Assembly: GCA_900319895.1 (NCBI GenBank)
Contig: ONQK01000044.1
Span: 1-27,364, forward strand
Reading direction: 5' to 3'
Origin: an uncultured Prevotella sp.
Lineage (GTDB): Bacteria > Bacteroidota > Bacteroidia > Bacteroidales > Bacteroidaceae
DNA length: 27,364 bases
Part shown: one piece after another, positions 7,803 through 16,378 of the stretch
Position numbering within the stretch: position 1 is the first letter of the stretch
Layout: every line of letters starts with the position of its first letter
Position numbers and translations under genes: made by a program
Notes under the pieces: generated by a model
The model's input: the letters and a program-made list of their open reading frames with translations, nothing else
The model's database searches: none
What the model was told of the DNA's origin: nothing

Positions 7803-9821
7803 ATGATGAAATCCAATGCAAGAATAAGCCTGAAAATCCTCGTTCTCAGCGTCTCTCTTTTTTATCCGACGCACCTTTCGGCACAAGAGGCGCGCAGATG
7901 GGAAGCCCTGTTTTTTGAACTGAACAATGACGAGGAGTCGGAGACTTCGTCATTGGAAAACACTTTTGAGGTTCTTTGCGACTTGGAAGAACACCCTGTC
8001 AACCTGAACACGGCAACGCGTGAGGATTTAGAGCAGCTCTCCTTCCTGTCGGCATCGCAGATAGAAGATATTTTGGAGCATGTACATCGATACGGTTCGA
8101 TGAAAAGTACCAATGAACTGGCGTTGATAGAGTCGCTGGACCACCAGCGCCTTGCCTTGTTGATGTTTTTTGTCTATGCAGGCGAGCCGGCCAAACGAGA
8201 TTTTCCTAAATTGAAGAATGTCTTCCAGTATGGCAAGCAAGAGCTGTTGCTTACGGCAAAGTTCCCGTTTTATGAGCGGCGCGGCGACCATGGCGGCTAT
8301 TTGGGCAGTCGTTACAGCCACTCGTTTCACTATACCTTCCGGTTCGCCGACTATGTAAAGGCCGGCCTGACCGGCGCGAAAGACAGCGGTGAGCCGTTTT
8401 TCAACCGATATAACAAATGGGGTTACGACCACTATTCGTTTTATGTCCAATTGAAGAACATGGGTGTGCTCAAAACATTGGTTGTTGGGCGTTACCGCCT
8501 GAAATTTGGCATGGGATTAGCGATGAATAACGACTTTAGCTTTGGCAAACAAGTCACGCTTTCGAGCTTGGGACGTCCCGACCATGTCGTGCGCGCCCAT
8601 TCCTCAAAGTCCAGCAGCAATTACCTGCAAGGGGCTGCGGCAACAATAAGGTTGGGCAACGGGCTTGATGCCACGACCTTTGTTTCTTGGCGCAAAATCG
8701 ATGCCACGCTCGATGGCGAGGACGGCACTATCGCAACCCTTTTGAAAACAGGCTATCACCGAACGGAAAGTGAATGGCTGCGCAAGAACAATGTTGCCCA
8801 GACACTGCTTGGAGCCAATGTGGTTTACAAAAAAAATCGTTTTCATGCCGGTATGACCGGTTTTTACACCTCGTTCAGCCGTATGTTGCGTCCGGAAATC
8901 TCGCGACGCTACAAAGAAATTTATCCTTCAGGCAATCATTTCTTCAATTTTAGCGTCGATTACGGATACCGTACTCAACAGCTTACCTTAAGCGGTGAAA
9001 CGGCAGTGGGGAAAGGCGGCGGGCTGGCCACGTTGAACACATTGAGCTATCAACCCACAGGTGCATTGACCTTGATGCTGCTTCACCGGTTTTATTCTTA
9101 CCGCTACCAGTCGCTTTTTTCAGAGAGTTTCAGTGACGGAGGCTATGTGCGCAATGAAAGCGGGCTGTTTGCCGGACTGACTTGGCGCCCTTCCTATCAG
9201 TTCCTGCTGACAGCCTACACCGACTATGCCTACTTCCCCTGGATGCGCTACCAAGTCTCCGCGACGTCGCATGGCTGGGACAACTTCGTCCAGGGCTCTT
9301 GGCAATTACGGCGGTGGCAGCTGACAGGACGCTACCGGCTGCGCATTCGTCAACGTGACAATCTGGAGAAAACGGCCTTGTCGACTTATCGGGAGCATCG
9401 GGCCAGGCTTGCCGTGTCCTATCAGAGAAGCATTTGGGAGGCGCGCACGCAGGTTGACTTTTCTGCCTCCGACCTCAAACAGAAGAGCATGGGGTATATG
9501 GTCAGCCAGAATTTTGGCGTCAATTTCAGTGAAAAGATACAAGCTAGTGCATTTTTGGGCTATTTCAACACAGATGACTATGATTCAAGGGTCTATTCTT
9601 ATGAGCGTTCTCCCCTTTACAGCTTTTCTTTTCCCGTTTTTTATGGCGAAGGCATCCGCTACGGGCTCTTTTGTCGCGCTGATTTTGGCAGAAAGTGGAT
9701 GTTTATCATGCGACTTTCGACGAGCAACTATTTCGACCGCAGCAGCATTTCAAGCGGCTTGCAGCAAATAGACCAATCACACGCAACGGACTTGGATTTG
9801 CAGTTGCGTTGGAAGTTCTGA
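7803..9821 (+). CDS. Exported helix-hairpin-helix protein with predicted outer-membrane barrel
   Basis: This 672-aa protein starts with a signal peptide (cleavage likely after HLSA, residue 27). A helix-hairpin-helix unit at about residues 66-106 has the ComEA-like pattern VNLNTATREDLEQL, then LSASQIEDIL, then YGSMKSTNEL. From about residue 135 to the end the chain is rich in alternating aromatic and polar strands (for example HYTFRFADYVKAGL, WQLTGRYRLRIRQ) and ends in LDLQLRWKF, a C-terminal aromatic residue expected for an outer-membrane barrel. HHH units usually bind DNA backbone non-specifically. Here the location is the cell envelope, so DNA uptake or a purely structural role are both open. 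Similar HHH-plus-barrel proteins are, as I recall, annotated only as hypothetical in Bacteroidetes. It follows the korAB terminator and faces secDF. Confidence 0.8.
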   Translation: MMKSNARISLKILVLSVSLFYPTHLSAQEARRWEALFFELNNDEESETSSLENTFEVLCDLEEHPVNLNTATREDLEQLSFLSASQIEDILEHVHRYGSMKSTNELALIESLDHQRLALLMFFVYAGEPAKRDFPKLKNVFQYGKQELLLTAKFPFYERRGDHGGYLGSRYSHSFHYTFRFADYVKAGLTGAKDSGEPFFNRYNKWGYDHYSFYVQLKNMGVLKTLVVGRYRLKFGMGLAMNNDFSFGKQVTLSSLGRPDHVVRAHSSKSSSNYLQGAAATIRLGNGLDATTFVSWRKIDATLDGEDGTIATLLKTGYHRTESEWLRKNNVAQTLLGANVVYKKNRFHAGMTGFYTSFSRMLRPEISRRYKEIYPSGNHFFNFSVDYGYRTQQLTLSGETAVGKGGGLATLNTLSYQPTGALTLMLLHRFYSYRYQSLFSESFSDGGYVRNESGLFAGLTWRPSYQFLLTAYTDYAYFPWMRYQVSATSHGWDNFVQGSWQLRRWQLTGRYRLRIRQRDNLEKTALSTYREHRARLAVSYQRSIWEARTQVDFSASDLKQKSMGYMVSQNFGVNFSEKIQASAFLGYFNTDDYDSRVYSYERSPLYSFSFPVFYGEGIRYGLFCRADFGRKWMFIMRLSTSNYFDRSSISSGLQQIDQSHATDLDLQLRWKF

Positions 9822-9870
9822 TTCTTACTTTAACGGGTAGAGGGTAGTCAGTTCATGGCATGAGAAGGCA

Positions 9871-9914
9871 AAATTATCCCCGGAAGTTTGATGTCCAACT
9901 TCCGGGGATAATTT
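9871..9914. terminator. Bidirectional terminator between the HHH gene and secDF
   Basis: Perfect 18-bp inverted repeat (9871-9888 and 9897-9914) with an 8-base loop. The core CCCCGGAAGTT is flanked by AAATTAT on one side and ATAATTT on the other, so an A/T-rich tail follows on either strand. It lies between two convergent genes. Confidence 0.85.
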
Positions 9915-9946
9915 AAATGTCACTTTTGAGGTGCTCTCTTCCCTGT

Positions 9947-12937
9947 TTAGGCTTGTGCGGCCAGTTGATCCCTGTTCTTCTTGCCCAGGATGAGGTATGC
10001 CACAGGCGATGCAATGAAGATGGACGAGAGTGTTCCGAAGATGACACCCAGAATCATTGCCCAGGCAAAACTGCGGATAGAGTCGCCGCCTAGGATGAAG
10101 ATAGACAACAATACTATCAACGTGGAGAATGAGGTGTTTACCGTTCTTGCCAATGTCTGGTTGATGGACATGTTGAACAGTTCCTGCATGTCTTGTCTGG
10201 GATGCAGCTTCATGTTTTCACGGATACGGTCGAAAACAACCACCTTGTCATTGATGGAATAACCTATCACTGTCAAGATTGCACCAATGAAGGTCTGGTC
10301 GATTTCGAGCGACCACGGCGCCCATCCCCACATGACGGAATAAAGACCAATCACGCAGACGGTGTCGCATGCCAGCGCAACGATGGAACCAATGGAGAAG
10401 CCGATGTTGCGGAAGCGGATGAGGATATAGATGAAGATGCAGATGAGCGCAATGAATACGCTGAGGAAAGCACCATAAGTAATGTCTTTGGCAATCGAAG
10501 GACCTACCTTGGCAGAACTGATGATTGAGCCGCCCTCGCGCAGGTCGGGATTCTTGAACGAGGCAACGTCTGCCTGTGATACAAGGCCCGCGGCCCTCAA
10601 GGTGTTGTAGAGGATGGTTTCCGCTTGGTCGTCGGTCTTCATGTCGTTTGACTCGATGTTCCAGTTGGTCGAAATACGGATGGTCTTGCCGTCTGTCCCC
10701 AGTGCGATGACGCTGGTATTGGCCTCTTTTCCACTGTTGTCGCCGATGGTGTTGATGAAGGCGCCGCTCATGGCTTTGCGAACATCTTCTACCGAGGTCT
10801 CTTTGTCAAGTGTCACGACATAGTTCCTACCGCCTGTAAAGTCAATGCTCTGGCTCAGGCCACGCACAACGAAGCTGACGCAGAACAGGGCAATGGCAAT
10901 GGCTATAAATCCAAATGTCTTTTTGTAGACAGACATGAACTTGTAGCTGGTGTTTTGGAGCATGCTCTTGGAGATTGAAGTGTAGAACTTCAGGTTCTGC
11001 CAACGGTCTTTGTTGAGCTGGTACTCGTAAACGATGCGTGTGAGGAACACAGCGGTGAAGAATGAGCAGCAAATACCGATGATCCATGTCGTAGCAAAGC
11101 CCCGGATCGGTCCGGTACCTGTGGTCAAAAGGATGATGCCTGTAATCAATGAGGTGATGTTGGAGTCGAAGATAGCAGAGAATGCGTTGCTATATCCTTC
11201 TTTGAGTGCTTGTTTCAAGCCTTTGCCGAGCCTGAGCTCTTCTTTGATGCGCTCATAGATCAAGACGTTGGCGTCGACTGCCGTTCCCAAGGTCAGGACA
11301 ATACCTGCGATACCCGGCATGGTTAGTGCCGACTGGAAGCTGGCCAGGACACCGAGTGTGAAGAACAGGTTGATGATCAATGCCGAGTTGGCCAGCATGC
11401 CTGGAATGAAGTTGTACATCACCACCATGTATATCATCAAGATGATGAAAGCGATGATGAATGAGATGAACCCTTGTTGGATGGACTGGGCACCGAGTGT
11501 CGGGCCTACGACCTCCTCCTGTACGATGCGGGCGGGCGCGGGCATGCGTCCAGACTTCAGCGTGTTTGCCAAGTCTTTCGTATCTTCAATGGTGAAGTTA
11601 CCCGTAATTTGTGAGTTCCCGCCTGTAATTTCGTTGTTTACGCGCGGCGCACTGTATACAACGCCGTCGAGCACGATGGCGATGGCTTTTCCGACGTTGG
11701 CCTTGGTCAATTGTGCCCAGCGGTGTGCGCCATCGTTGTTCATCTGCATGCTTACGCTCGGACGGCCTGAGAGGTGCTCGAATTCGTCTTTCGCGTCTGT
11801 TACAACGTCGCCTTCAAGCGGTGCGCGACCGTTGGATTGTGTTACCTTGAGCGCGTAGAGCTCGAAATATTTTTTGTTGTTAGGTATCATGTCTGATGCT
11901 TTTGCGCCCCAAAGCAGTTTTACATCAGAAGGCAGAATGCGTTTGGCCTCGTTGGAGGTGATGAGCTTGTTGATTTCCGCTGTGTCGCGCATGTGGGCGA
12001 TGCCAACGATGCTCAGCCCGCCGAATTGCGTGTCGATGAGTGAGAGTAGCGGATGTGCTTTCTTGGCTTGTTCCAATTCTTTGCCGCTGTTTGGGGTCGC
12101 CGTGGCTGCATTGTTCTTGTTTTTTAGCTCAAATGTAGCCTTGCTCTCTGCTTGCTGGGTAGCAGTGGTGTCTGTTGCAATGGTGTCGTTGTTGCCTACG
12201 AGTGCGGCATCGAGTTGTGCAAAATAGGGCAGGATCTCTTGGGTGTTGTAGGTCTCCCAGAATTCCAGGTTGGCACTGCCTTGAAGCAGCTTGCGCATGC
12301 GCTCGGGTTCGCGGATGCCGGGCATCTCGACCATCAGTCGTCCTTCTTGTCCTTCGAGTTTTTGGATGTTGGGCTGGACGACACCGAATTTGTCAATACG
12401 GTTGCGGACAACGTTGTAGGAGTTTTCGATGGCAGCCTGAACCTCTGAACGAAGTGCTGACTCTACTTCTTCGTCAGAACTTTGTGTGCTGACTTTCCCC
12501 TTGAGCTGTTGGGTCGCGAAGATCTCAGCCAGGCGGTGCCCCGGCGCATTTTTTTGATACGCATTGATGAAGAGTGTGATGAAGTCTTTTTGGCTACTCT
12601 CTTCCTCTTTTTTTGCCTCTTGCATTGACTTGACGAATGCTGCGTCTGTCTTGTGGTCTGCGAGTACTTCGATGACGTCTGGGACTGAGATTTCCAGAAT
12701 GACGTTCATACCGCCTTTGAGGTCAAGACCCAGACCGATTTGTGTCTCCAAACACTTTTGGTATGAGTAAATTCCCAAGTACTTTACTGAATCCTTGTAG
12801 TCTTGTTGGGCTATAGGATCGCTGATTTTCTCTGCTTGTCTGTCGTAGTAGTTGGTTGCGACAGAGAACGAGAGATAGAAGATGCTGGCTAGCGTCAATA
12901 GAATCGCTACGGCAATGACAAATCCTTTGTTTTGCAT
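9947..12937 (-). CDS. secDF: Protein translocase SecDF, fused
   Basis: This 996-aa fused SecD-SecF drives the late steps of Sec-dependent export using the proton gradient. The N-terminal SecD half has TM1 (GFVIAVAILLTLASIFYL), the hallmark GLGLDLKGGMNV in the first periplasmic domain, and the TM4-5 motif GTAVDANVLIYERIKEEL. The SecF half starts near residue 640 with its own TM1, the IDFTGGRNYVV motif and GYSINDKVVVFDRIREN. I set the start at the ATG at 12937 (MQNKGFV) because the open frame upstream (37 codons) overlaps the promoter and does not look like protein. Fusion is usual in Bacteroidetes. A -7/-33 pair lies upstream. The periplasmic loop near residues 265-300 is rich in N, T, A and K (low complexity). 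Confidence 0.96.
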   Translation of the reverse strand: MQNKGFVIAVAILLTLASIFYLSFSVATNYYDRQAEKISDPIAQQDYKDSVKYLGIYSYQKCLETQIGLGLDLKGGMNVILEISVPDVIEVLADHKTDAAFVKSMQEAKKEEESSQKDFITLFINAYQKNAPGHRLAEIFATQQLKGKVSTQSSDEEVESALRSEVQAAIENSYNVVRNRIDKFGVVQPNIQKLEGQEGRLMVEMPGIREPERMRKLLQGSANLEFWETYNTQEILPYFAQLDAALVGNNDTIATDTTATQQAESKATFELKNKNNAATATPNSGKELEQAKKAHPLLSLIDTQFGGLSIVGIAHMRDTAEINKLITSNEAKRILPSDVKLLWGAKASDMIPNNKKYFELYALKVTQSNGRAPLEGDVVTDAKDEFEHLSGRPSVSMQMNNDGAHRWAQLTKANVGKAIAIVLDGVVYSAPRVNNEITGGNSQITGNFTIEDTKDLANTLKSGRMPAPARIVQEEVVGPTLGAQSIQQGFISFIIAFIILMIYMVVMYNFIPGMLANSALIINLFFTLGVLASFQSALTMPGIAGIVLTLGTAVDANVLIYERIKEELRLGKGLKQALKEGYSNAFSAIFDSNITSLITGIILLTTGTGPIRGFATTWIIGICCSFFTAVFLTRIVYEYQLNKDRWQNLKFYTSISKSMLQNTSYKFMSVYKKTFGFIAIAIALFCVSFVVRGLSQSIDFTGGRNYVVTLDKETSVEDVRKAMSGAFINTIGDNSGKEANTSVIALGTDGKTIRISTNWNIESNDMKTDDQAETILYNTLRAAGLVSQADVASFKNPDLREGGSIISSAKVGPSIAKDITYGAFLSVFIALICIFIYILIRFRNIGFSIGSIVALACDTVCVIGLYSVMWGWAPWSLEIDQTFIGAILTVIGYSINDKVVVFDRIRENMKLHPRQDMQELFNMSINQTLARTVNTSFSTLIVLLSIFILGGDSIRSFAWAMILGVIFGTLSSIFIASPVAYLILGKKNRDQLAAQA

Positions 12938-12981
12938 TTTCTTTATGTTTTTTGTTATGTTATTTTCCTGATTATAGCATG

Positions 12982-13010
12982 CAAAGATAGTTATTTTTAT
13001 CAAAAAACAA
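12982..13010 (-). promoter_or_regulatory. Promoter of secDF
   Basis: On the minus strand, TATCTTTG (12982-12989) matches TAnnTTTG, with TTG (13008-13010) 18 bases upstream. The secDF start codon is about 45 bases downstream. This also supports the shorter SecDF start. Confidence 0.6.
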
Positions 13011-13112
13011 TCTTTTTTGACGAAAAAAACAGCGTTTGTGGTGGTCAAAATGTTGTTTGGGAGAATAATATTTGGGTCGGGGATGGCTTTTTTTCAAGTT
13101 TTTTGCTCAATT

Positions 13113-14228
13113 TCATTCAGTGGGATGTTTTTCTTGATTTTCTTCTGTCTTAAGGGCCAGCTTGCAGACAATGGGATAATGGTCGGACATGCCTATGCTC
13201 TTGTCTACAAAGCAGTTATAGGGTTGCCAATGGCTTGAGCACATGATGTTGTCGATGCGCACGTACATGAAGTTCTCGTGGAAGCTGAATCCGGGGCCGT
13301 TGCCCGAGGCGATGTAACAGTCGTTGAGCTCTTTGGCTATCGTCCGATGGGCGTAAGAGATGGGGTTGTCATTGAAGTCGCCGCAAAGGATGATTTTTTC
13401 ATTTTTGTGCGCTCGTATGAACTCGGCTACCTTGTCGGCCTGGCGCATGCGGCGTCGCGTTGCCTCGGTCAGTTGCTCTATCAGCAGTTTTGAGTGATTT
13501 TTTGCACTGCTGTTGAGCAGGTTTCCTGAGATGATGCTTTTGAACCCGCTTTTTGCCTCTTCCGTCAGCCCGTTGGTCTCTAAATGGTTGTTGACTACGA
13601 TGACGGTGTCCTCCCCTATTTTCAGCCAATGTGCGATGGAGTGGTTGTTGAGTGACTCATATTTGATACGCTCCCGCTTGATGATGGGGTGTTTGGAGAA
13701 GATGGCCAAGATGGAGTTGCTCCTGTCTTTGTCGGCCGTGTCGCAATATTGGTAGATTGATTTTAGCTTTTGATGCACATCTTCCCCTTGTATTTCGTGA
13801 TATGCCCCTTCTTGTAGGCAGACGATGTCGGCGCCGCTTCGGCAGATGTAGTCGGCAATCTCGTTCTTCTCGCCTTTGGGCGTCGCCCATCCTGCAAACA
13901 AATAGACGTTGTACGACATTACCGTCAGGCAGTCTTCCGGTGCCCGTGTGTTGAGGTTGACGGGGGCGTAGGTGCGAATGGGCTGGAGACAGGCAATGAA
14001 TCCGGCCATCGGGACGAGTGCCGTACGGAATTTGAAGAGAACCCAGAAAACGAGGAAAGTGAGGTTGATGAGGAGAAACACAGGAAACCCTAGCCCGATG
14101 ACCGATAGCAAGGGGTGGGCATCGGGGCTGAAACGGTCTGAAAAACCGGTTAGCGCCATCAGCCCTATCGTTGCGATGTTTGCACCGACGAGCATGTAGT
14201 AGATAACTTTTCTCAGGTCTTTCAGCAT
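13113..14228 (-). CDS. Membrane-anchored endonuclease/exonuclease/phosphatase (EEP) family protein
   Basis: This 371-aa protein has three N-terminal hydrophobic segments (about residues 9-28, 40-66 and 69-82) followed by an EEP domain from about residue 100. The catalytic pattern is complete: MSYNVYLF (Asn 107), IVCLQEG (Glu 140), VVNNHLET (His 215), LCGDFNDNP (Asp 284, Asn 286) and MSDHYPI (Asp 349, His 350). EEP enzymes cut phosphodiester bonds in nucleic acids, phospholipids or inositol phosphates. The membrane anchor suggests a lipid or periplasmic substrate, but the substrate cannot be read. It lies 12 bases downstream of the rhomboid protease gene in the same direction, so the two form an operon. 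This pairing recurs in Bacteroidales, as far as I recall. Confidence 0.88.
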   Translation of the reverse strand: MLKDLRKVIYYMLVGANIATIGLMALTGFSDRFSPDAHPLLSVIGLGFPVFLLINLTFLVFWVLFKFRTALVPMAGFIACLQPIRTYAPVNLNTRAPEDCLTVMSYNVYLFAGWATPKGEKNEIADYICRSGADIVCLQEGAYHEIQGEDVHQKLKSIYQYCDTADKDRSNSILAIFSKHPIIKRERIKYESLNNHSIAHWLKIGEDTVIVVNNHLETNGLTEEAKSGFKSIISGNLLNSSAKNHSKLLIEQLTEATRRRMRQADKVAEFIRAHKNEKIILCGDFNDNPISYAHRTIAKELNDCYIASGNGPGFSFHENFMYVRIDNIMCSSHWQPYNCFVDKSIGMSDHYPIVCKLALKTEENQEKHPTE

Positions 14229-14240
14229 TTGTATCTTGTC

Positions 14241-15146
14241 TTATTTGTGGCTCTGGTCAAAGAGCTTTTTCCGTTCTTCTTCGCTAAGGCTGCTGTAGCC
14301 GCTTTTCCGGATCTTGTCCAAAATGAGGTCGATTTCGTCGGGCTCCCGCTCCTTCTTTTCTTCTTTTGGCTTTGTCTCTGGCATCTTCACCTCTTCGTGG
14401 ATGGTGTTTTGTTGGTGTTCCTTGACAAATTCTTTCATCTTCTCAAAAAATTGTCCGCTCTTTCCTATATAATTATGTCCATGCTCTCTGTAAGCTTTCC
14501 GTGACCAGTAGCGGATTAAGATGAAGCCGAAGAGCATGCCGCCCAGGTGAGCGAAGTGTGCGATGCCGTCGCCGCTGGAGTTGATGGCAAGGAAAAGCTC
14601 GACCACGATGTAGAAGCTCACAAACCATTTTGCCTTGACGGGGACGGGCAGCAGCATGATGTAGACGCGCTCCTCGGGAAAAATCATGCCGAAGGCCAGC
14701 AAAATGCCGTAAACCGCGCCCGAGGCCCCGACGGTGGTCATCCCGTTGAGCATCTTTGCTTCCTGGGGCGACAAATTGAAGAAATGGGAAAATTCAACTT
14801 GTGGATTTTGAAGCCAGATTTCTCCAAACTGGACCAGTTCCTGTATGAATCCAGCGCCCAGCCCGCAGACCAGGTAGTAGATGAGGAATTTCCTTGCCCC
14901 CCACACGTTTTCGATGACACAGCCGAACATCCACAGGGCAAACATGTTGAAAAGGATGTGCGTCATGCCTCCGTGCATGAACATGTAGGTCAGGGGCTGG
15001 TAAATCTGGAAATTGTCTGCCAAGAAGAAATGCAAGCCAAAAATCTGATTGAAGAAAACGCCTTGTCTCTCAAAAATGACGCTTGCCAAGAATGCAAGCG
15101 CATTGATAATCAATAAATTTTTGGTGATGACGGGTATGTTACGCAT
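14241..15146 (-). CDS. Rhomboid family intramembrane serine protease
   Basis: This 301-aa polytopic protein has the rhomboid core. MFMHGGMTHILFNMFALW (residues about 55-72) is the L1/TM2 signature. VGASGAVYG gives the catalytic Ser 142, and AHFAHLGGMLFG gives the catalytic His 200 with the GxxxG-like helix packing. It cleaves transmembrane segments of client proteins inside the inner membrane. After the last TM helix there is a soluble charged tail (about 225-301) rich in E and K (KPKEEKKEREPDEIDLILDKI), with RKSGYSSLSEEERKKLF. This tail pattern is common in Bacteroidetes rhomboids. It is first in an operon with the EEP protein, and a -7 box lies upstream. Confidence 0.95.
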   Translation of the reverse strand: MRNIPVITKNLLIINALAFLASVIFERQGVFFNQIFGLHFFLADNFQIYQPLTYMFMHGGMTHILFNMFALWMFGCVIENVWGARKFLIYYLVCGLGAGFIQELVQFGEIWLQNPQVEFSHFFNLSPQEAKMLNGMTTVGASGAVYGILLAFGMIFPEERVYIMLLPVPVKAKWFVSFYIVVELFLAINSSGDGIAHFAHLGGMLFGFILIRYWSRKAYREHGHNYIGKSGQFFEKMKEFVKEHQQNTIHEEVKMPETKPKEEKKEREPDEIDLILDKIRKSGYSSLSEEERKKLFDQSHK

Positions 15147-15172
15147 GATATTTTATCTTTATTAAAACGCTA

Positions 15173-15180
15173 CAAAAGTA
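15173..15180 (-). promoter_or_regulatory. Probable -7 element for the rhomboid-EEP operon
   Basis: TACTTTTG on the minus strand matches TAnnTTTG, 26 bases upstream of the rhomboid start codon. No clear -33 box. It is divergent from the HU promoter. Confidence 0.45.
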
Positions 15181-15262
15181 CTAAAAAAGTCTGTTATATG
15201 ACATAAAAAAGCATTTTTTACATTTTTTTTTGATGAAAAATGCATTTTTTTTTAGAAAAAAG

Positions 15263-15293
15263 TTTGTTTTATCAAAGGAAAACCTTATTTTTG
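15263..15293 (+). promoter_or_regulatory. Promoter of the HU gene
   Basis: TTTG (15263-15266) and TATTTTTG (15286-15293) are both perfect Bacteroidetes -33 and -7 boxes with 19 bases between them. The start codon is 63 bases after the -7 box, leaving an AT-rich leader of about 55 bases. This is the clearest promoter in the window. Confidence 0.8.
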
Positions 15294-15356
15294 CGAGGTA
15301 TTCAAATGGAAAATGTTTTTTTATTTAATTAATAATTTTTTTAAAATAAAGTATTT

Positions 15357-15632
15357 ATGAACAAGACTCAATTGATTGAGAAGATTGCTAAAGATGCAAA
15401 ACTCTCCAAAGTAGATTCAAAAAAAGCATTAGATGCAACTATGAAAGCTATTAAAGATGCTTTGAAAAAGGGTGACAAAGTACAGCTCATCGGCTTCGGT
15501 ACATTCAGCGTGGCAAAACGCCCGGCTCGTCAAGGCATCAACCCTGCAACAAAGGCTAAGATCAAGATCGCTGCTAAGAAGGTGGCTAAGTTCAAACCAG
15601 GTGCAGAGCTTGCAAAAGTTGTTAATAAGTAA
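15357..15632 (+). CDS. HU family DNA-binding protein
   Basis: This 91-aa protein is a full-length HU/IHF-type chromosome-packaging protein. It starts MNKTQLIEKIAKDAKLSK and has the core GFGTFSVAKRPAR, which leads into the DNA-binding arm with INPATK. The Pro of NPAT is the residue that intercalates in the minor groove in HU. It works as a dimer that bends DNA and helps nucleoid compaction. It is monocistronic with a strong promoter and a strong terminator, as expected for a highly expressed gene. There is no SD site, only A-rich sequence before the ATG, typical of the phylum. Confidence 0.97.
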   Translation: MNKTQLIEKIAKDAKLSKVDSKKALDATMKAIKDALKKGDKVQLIGFGTFSVAKRPARQGINPATKAKIKIAAKKVAKFKPGAELAKVVNK

Positions 15633-15657
15633 TTTTGAAAAAATACTTTAATATTAT

Positions 15658-15700
15658 AAAAAGCACCGAAGGCGAAAAGTCTGGTGCTTTTTTGTTTTTT
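15658..15700 (+). terminator. Rho-independent terminator of the HU gene
   Basis: A 10-bp stem AAAAAGCACC / GGTGCTTTTT (15658-15667 and 15683-15692) is followed by more T residues (TGTTTTTT). It lies 26 bases after the HU stop codon. Confidence 0.85.
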
Positions 15701-15744
15701 TATTGTTTTGCAAAATTTAAATGAATTCTAACTGGCTGAAAAAT

Positions 15745-16251
15745 ATGAGGAAAAGTTTTTTCGTGGCATTCATCGCACTGGCTTGCCTGACGCAATCGTG
15801 CATCAACAATAAAGCGCAAGAGGCGGGCAAGGTGGAGGCCTCCGCCGCCGACCTGGCTCCCGATTTTACGCTCAAGGACATGGATGGCAATGAGGTGAGC
15901 CTTTCGGACTTCCGTGGAAAATACCTGGTGGTCGATTTCTGGGGCGCATGGTGCGTATGGTGCATGCGCGGCATGCCTGCGATGAAAGAATATTATGCAA
16001 AATACAGTGACAAGGTCGAGTTTTTGGGCGTTGACTGCAATGATACGGAAGAGACCTGGAAGGCTACGATAGAGGAGCAAAAAATTCCTTGGAAGAACGT
16101 ATATAACGGTATGTCCAAAGAAATTCTTGAACTGTATGATGTACCGGGGTTCCCCACAAAGTTCATCATTTCTCCAGAAGGGGAAGTTCTTAAAAAGGTT
16201 GTAGGTGAGGATTCGGAGTTCTATACTTACTTGGACGAATTGTTGAAATAG
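15745..16251 (+). CDS. TlpA-like thioredoxin-fold lipoprotein with CVWC active site
   Basis: This 168-aa lipoprotein has a short signal peptide, MRKSFFVAFIALACLTQSC, ending in a lipobox Cys. The next residues (INNKA) lack the surface-export signal, so it is probably held in the periplasm by a lipid anchor. The rest is a redoxin/TlpA fold: LAPDFTLKDMDGNEVSLSDF, then DFWGAWCVWCMRGMP with CVWC in place of the usual CGPC, and VPGFPTKFIISPEGEV with the cis-Pro loop. It probably reduces or exchanges disulfides outside the cytoplasm. An in-frame ATG eight codons earlier (15721) is a possible start; I prefer 15745 because it gives the cleaner signal peptide. It faces the rubredoxin gene across a hairpin. 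Confidence 0.85.
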   Translation: MRKSFFVAFIALACLTQSCINNKAQEAGKVEASAADLAPDFTLKDMDGNEVSLSDFRGKYLVVDFWGAWCVWCMRGMPAMKEYYAKYSDKVEFLGVDCNDTEETWKATIEEQKIPWKNVYNGMSKEILELYDVPGFPTKFIISPEGEVLKKVVGEDSEFYTYLDELLK

Positions 16252-16310
16252 GATTCTTAGGCGGGCGCCCTGCTGACGTGACAAGTGGCTGGGCTGGCGT
16301 TTAAGCGTAC

Positions 16311-16368
16311 AACATGGACGGCGAGGATGCACATTTCGAATGAAGCGCGCATCCTCGTCGTCCATGTT
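16311..16368. terminator. Bidirectional hairpin between the TlpA-like and rubredoxin genes
   Basis: A 20-bp inverted repeat (16311-16330 and 16349-16368, one G-U pair) has an 18-base loop, with the plus-strand arm followed by CTTTT. Core of the arm: ACATGGACG plus GAGGATGC. It separates convergent genes, so it may end transcripts from both sides. Confidence 0.75.
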
Positions 16369-16378
16369 CTTTTAATTG

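Noticed and set aside
9947..12937. SecD-SecF fusion as a novelty
   Set aside because: Fused SecDF is normal in Bacteroidetes.
12938..13048. N-terminal extension of SecDF by 37 residues
   Set aside because: It covers the -7 and -33 boxes, is not typical protein sequence, and the ATG at 12937 gives the usual short cytoplasmic start before TM1.
15700..16365. A 221-codon minus-strand frame opposite the TlpA-like gene
   Set aside because: It is antisense to a gene with clear motifs, and it spans the terminator hairpin between the convergent genes.
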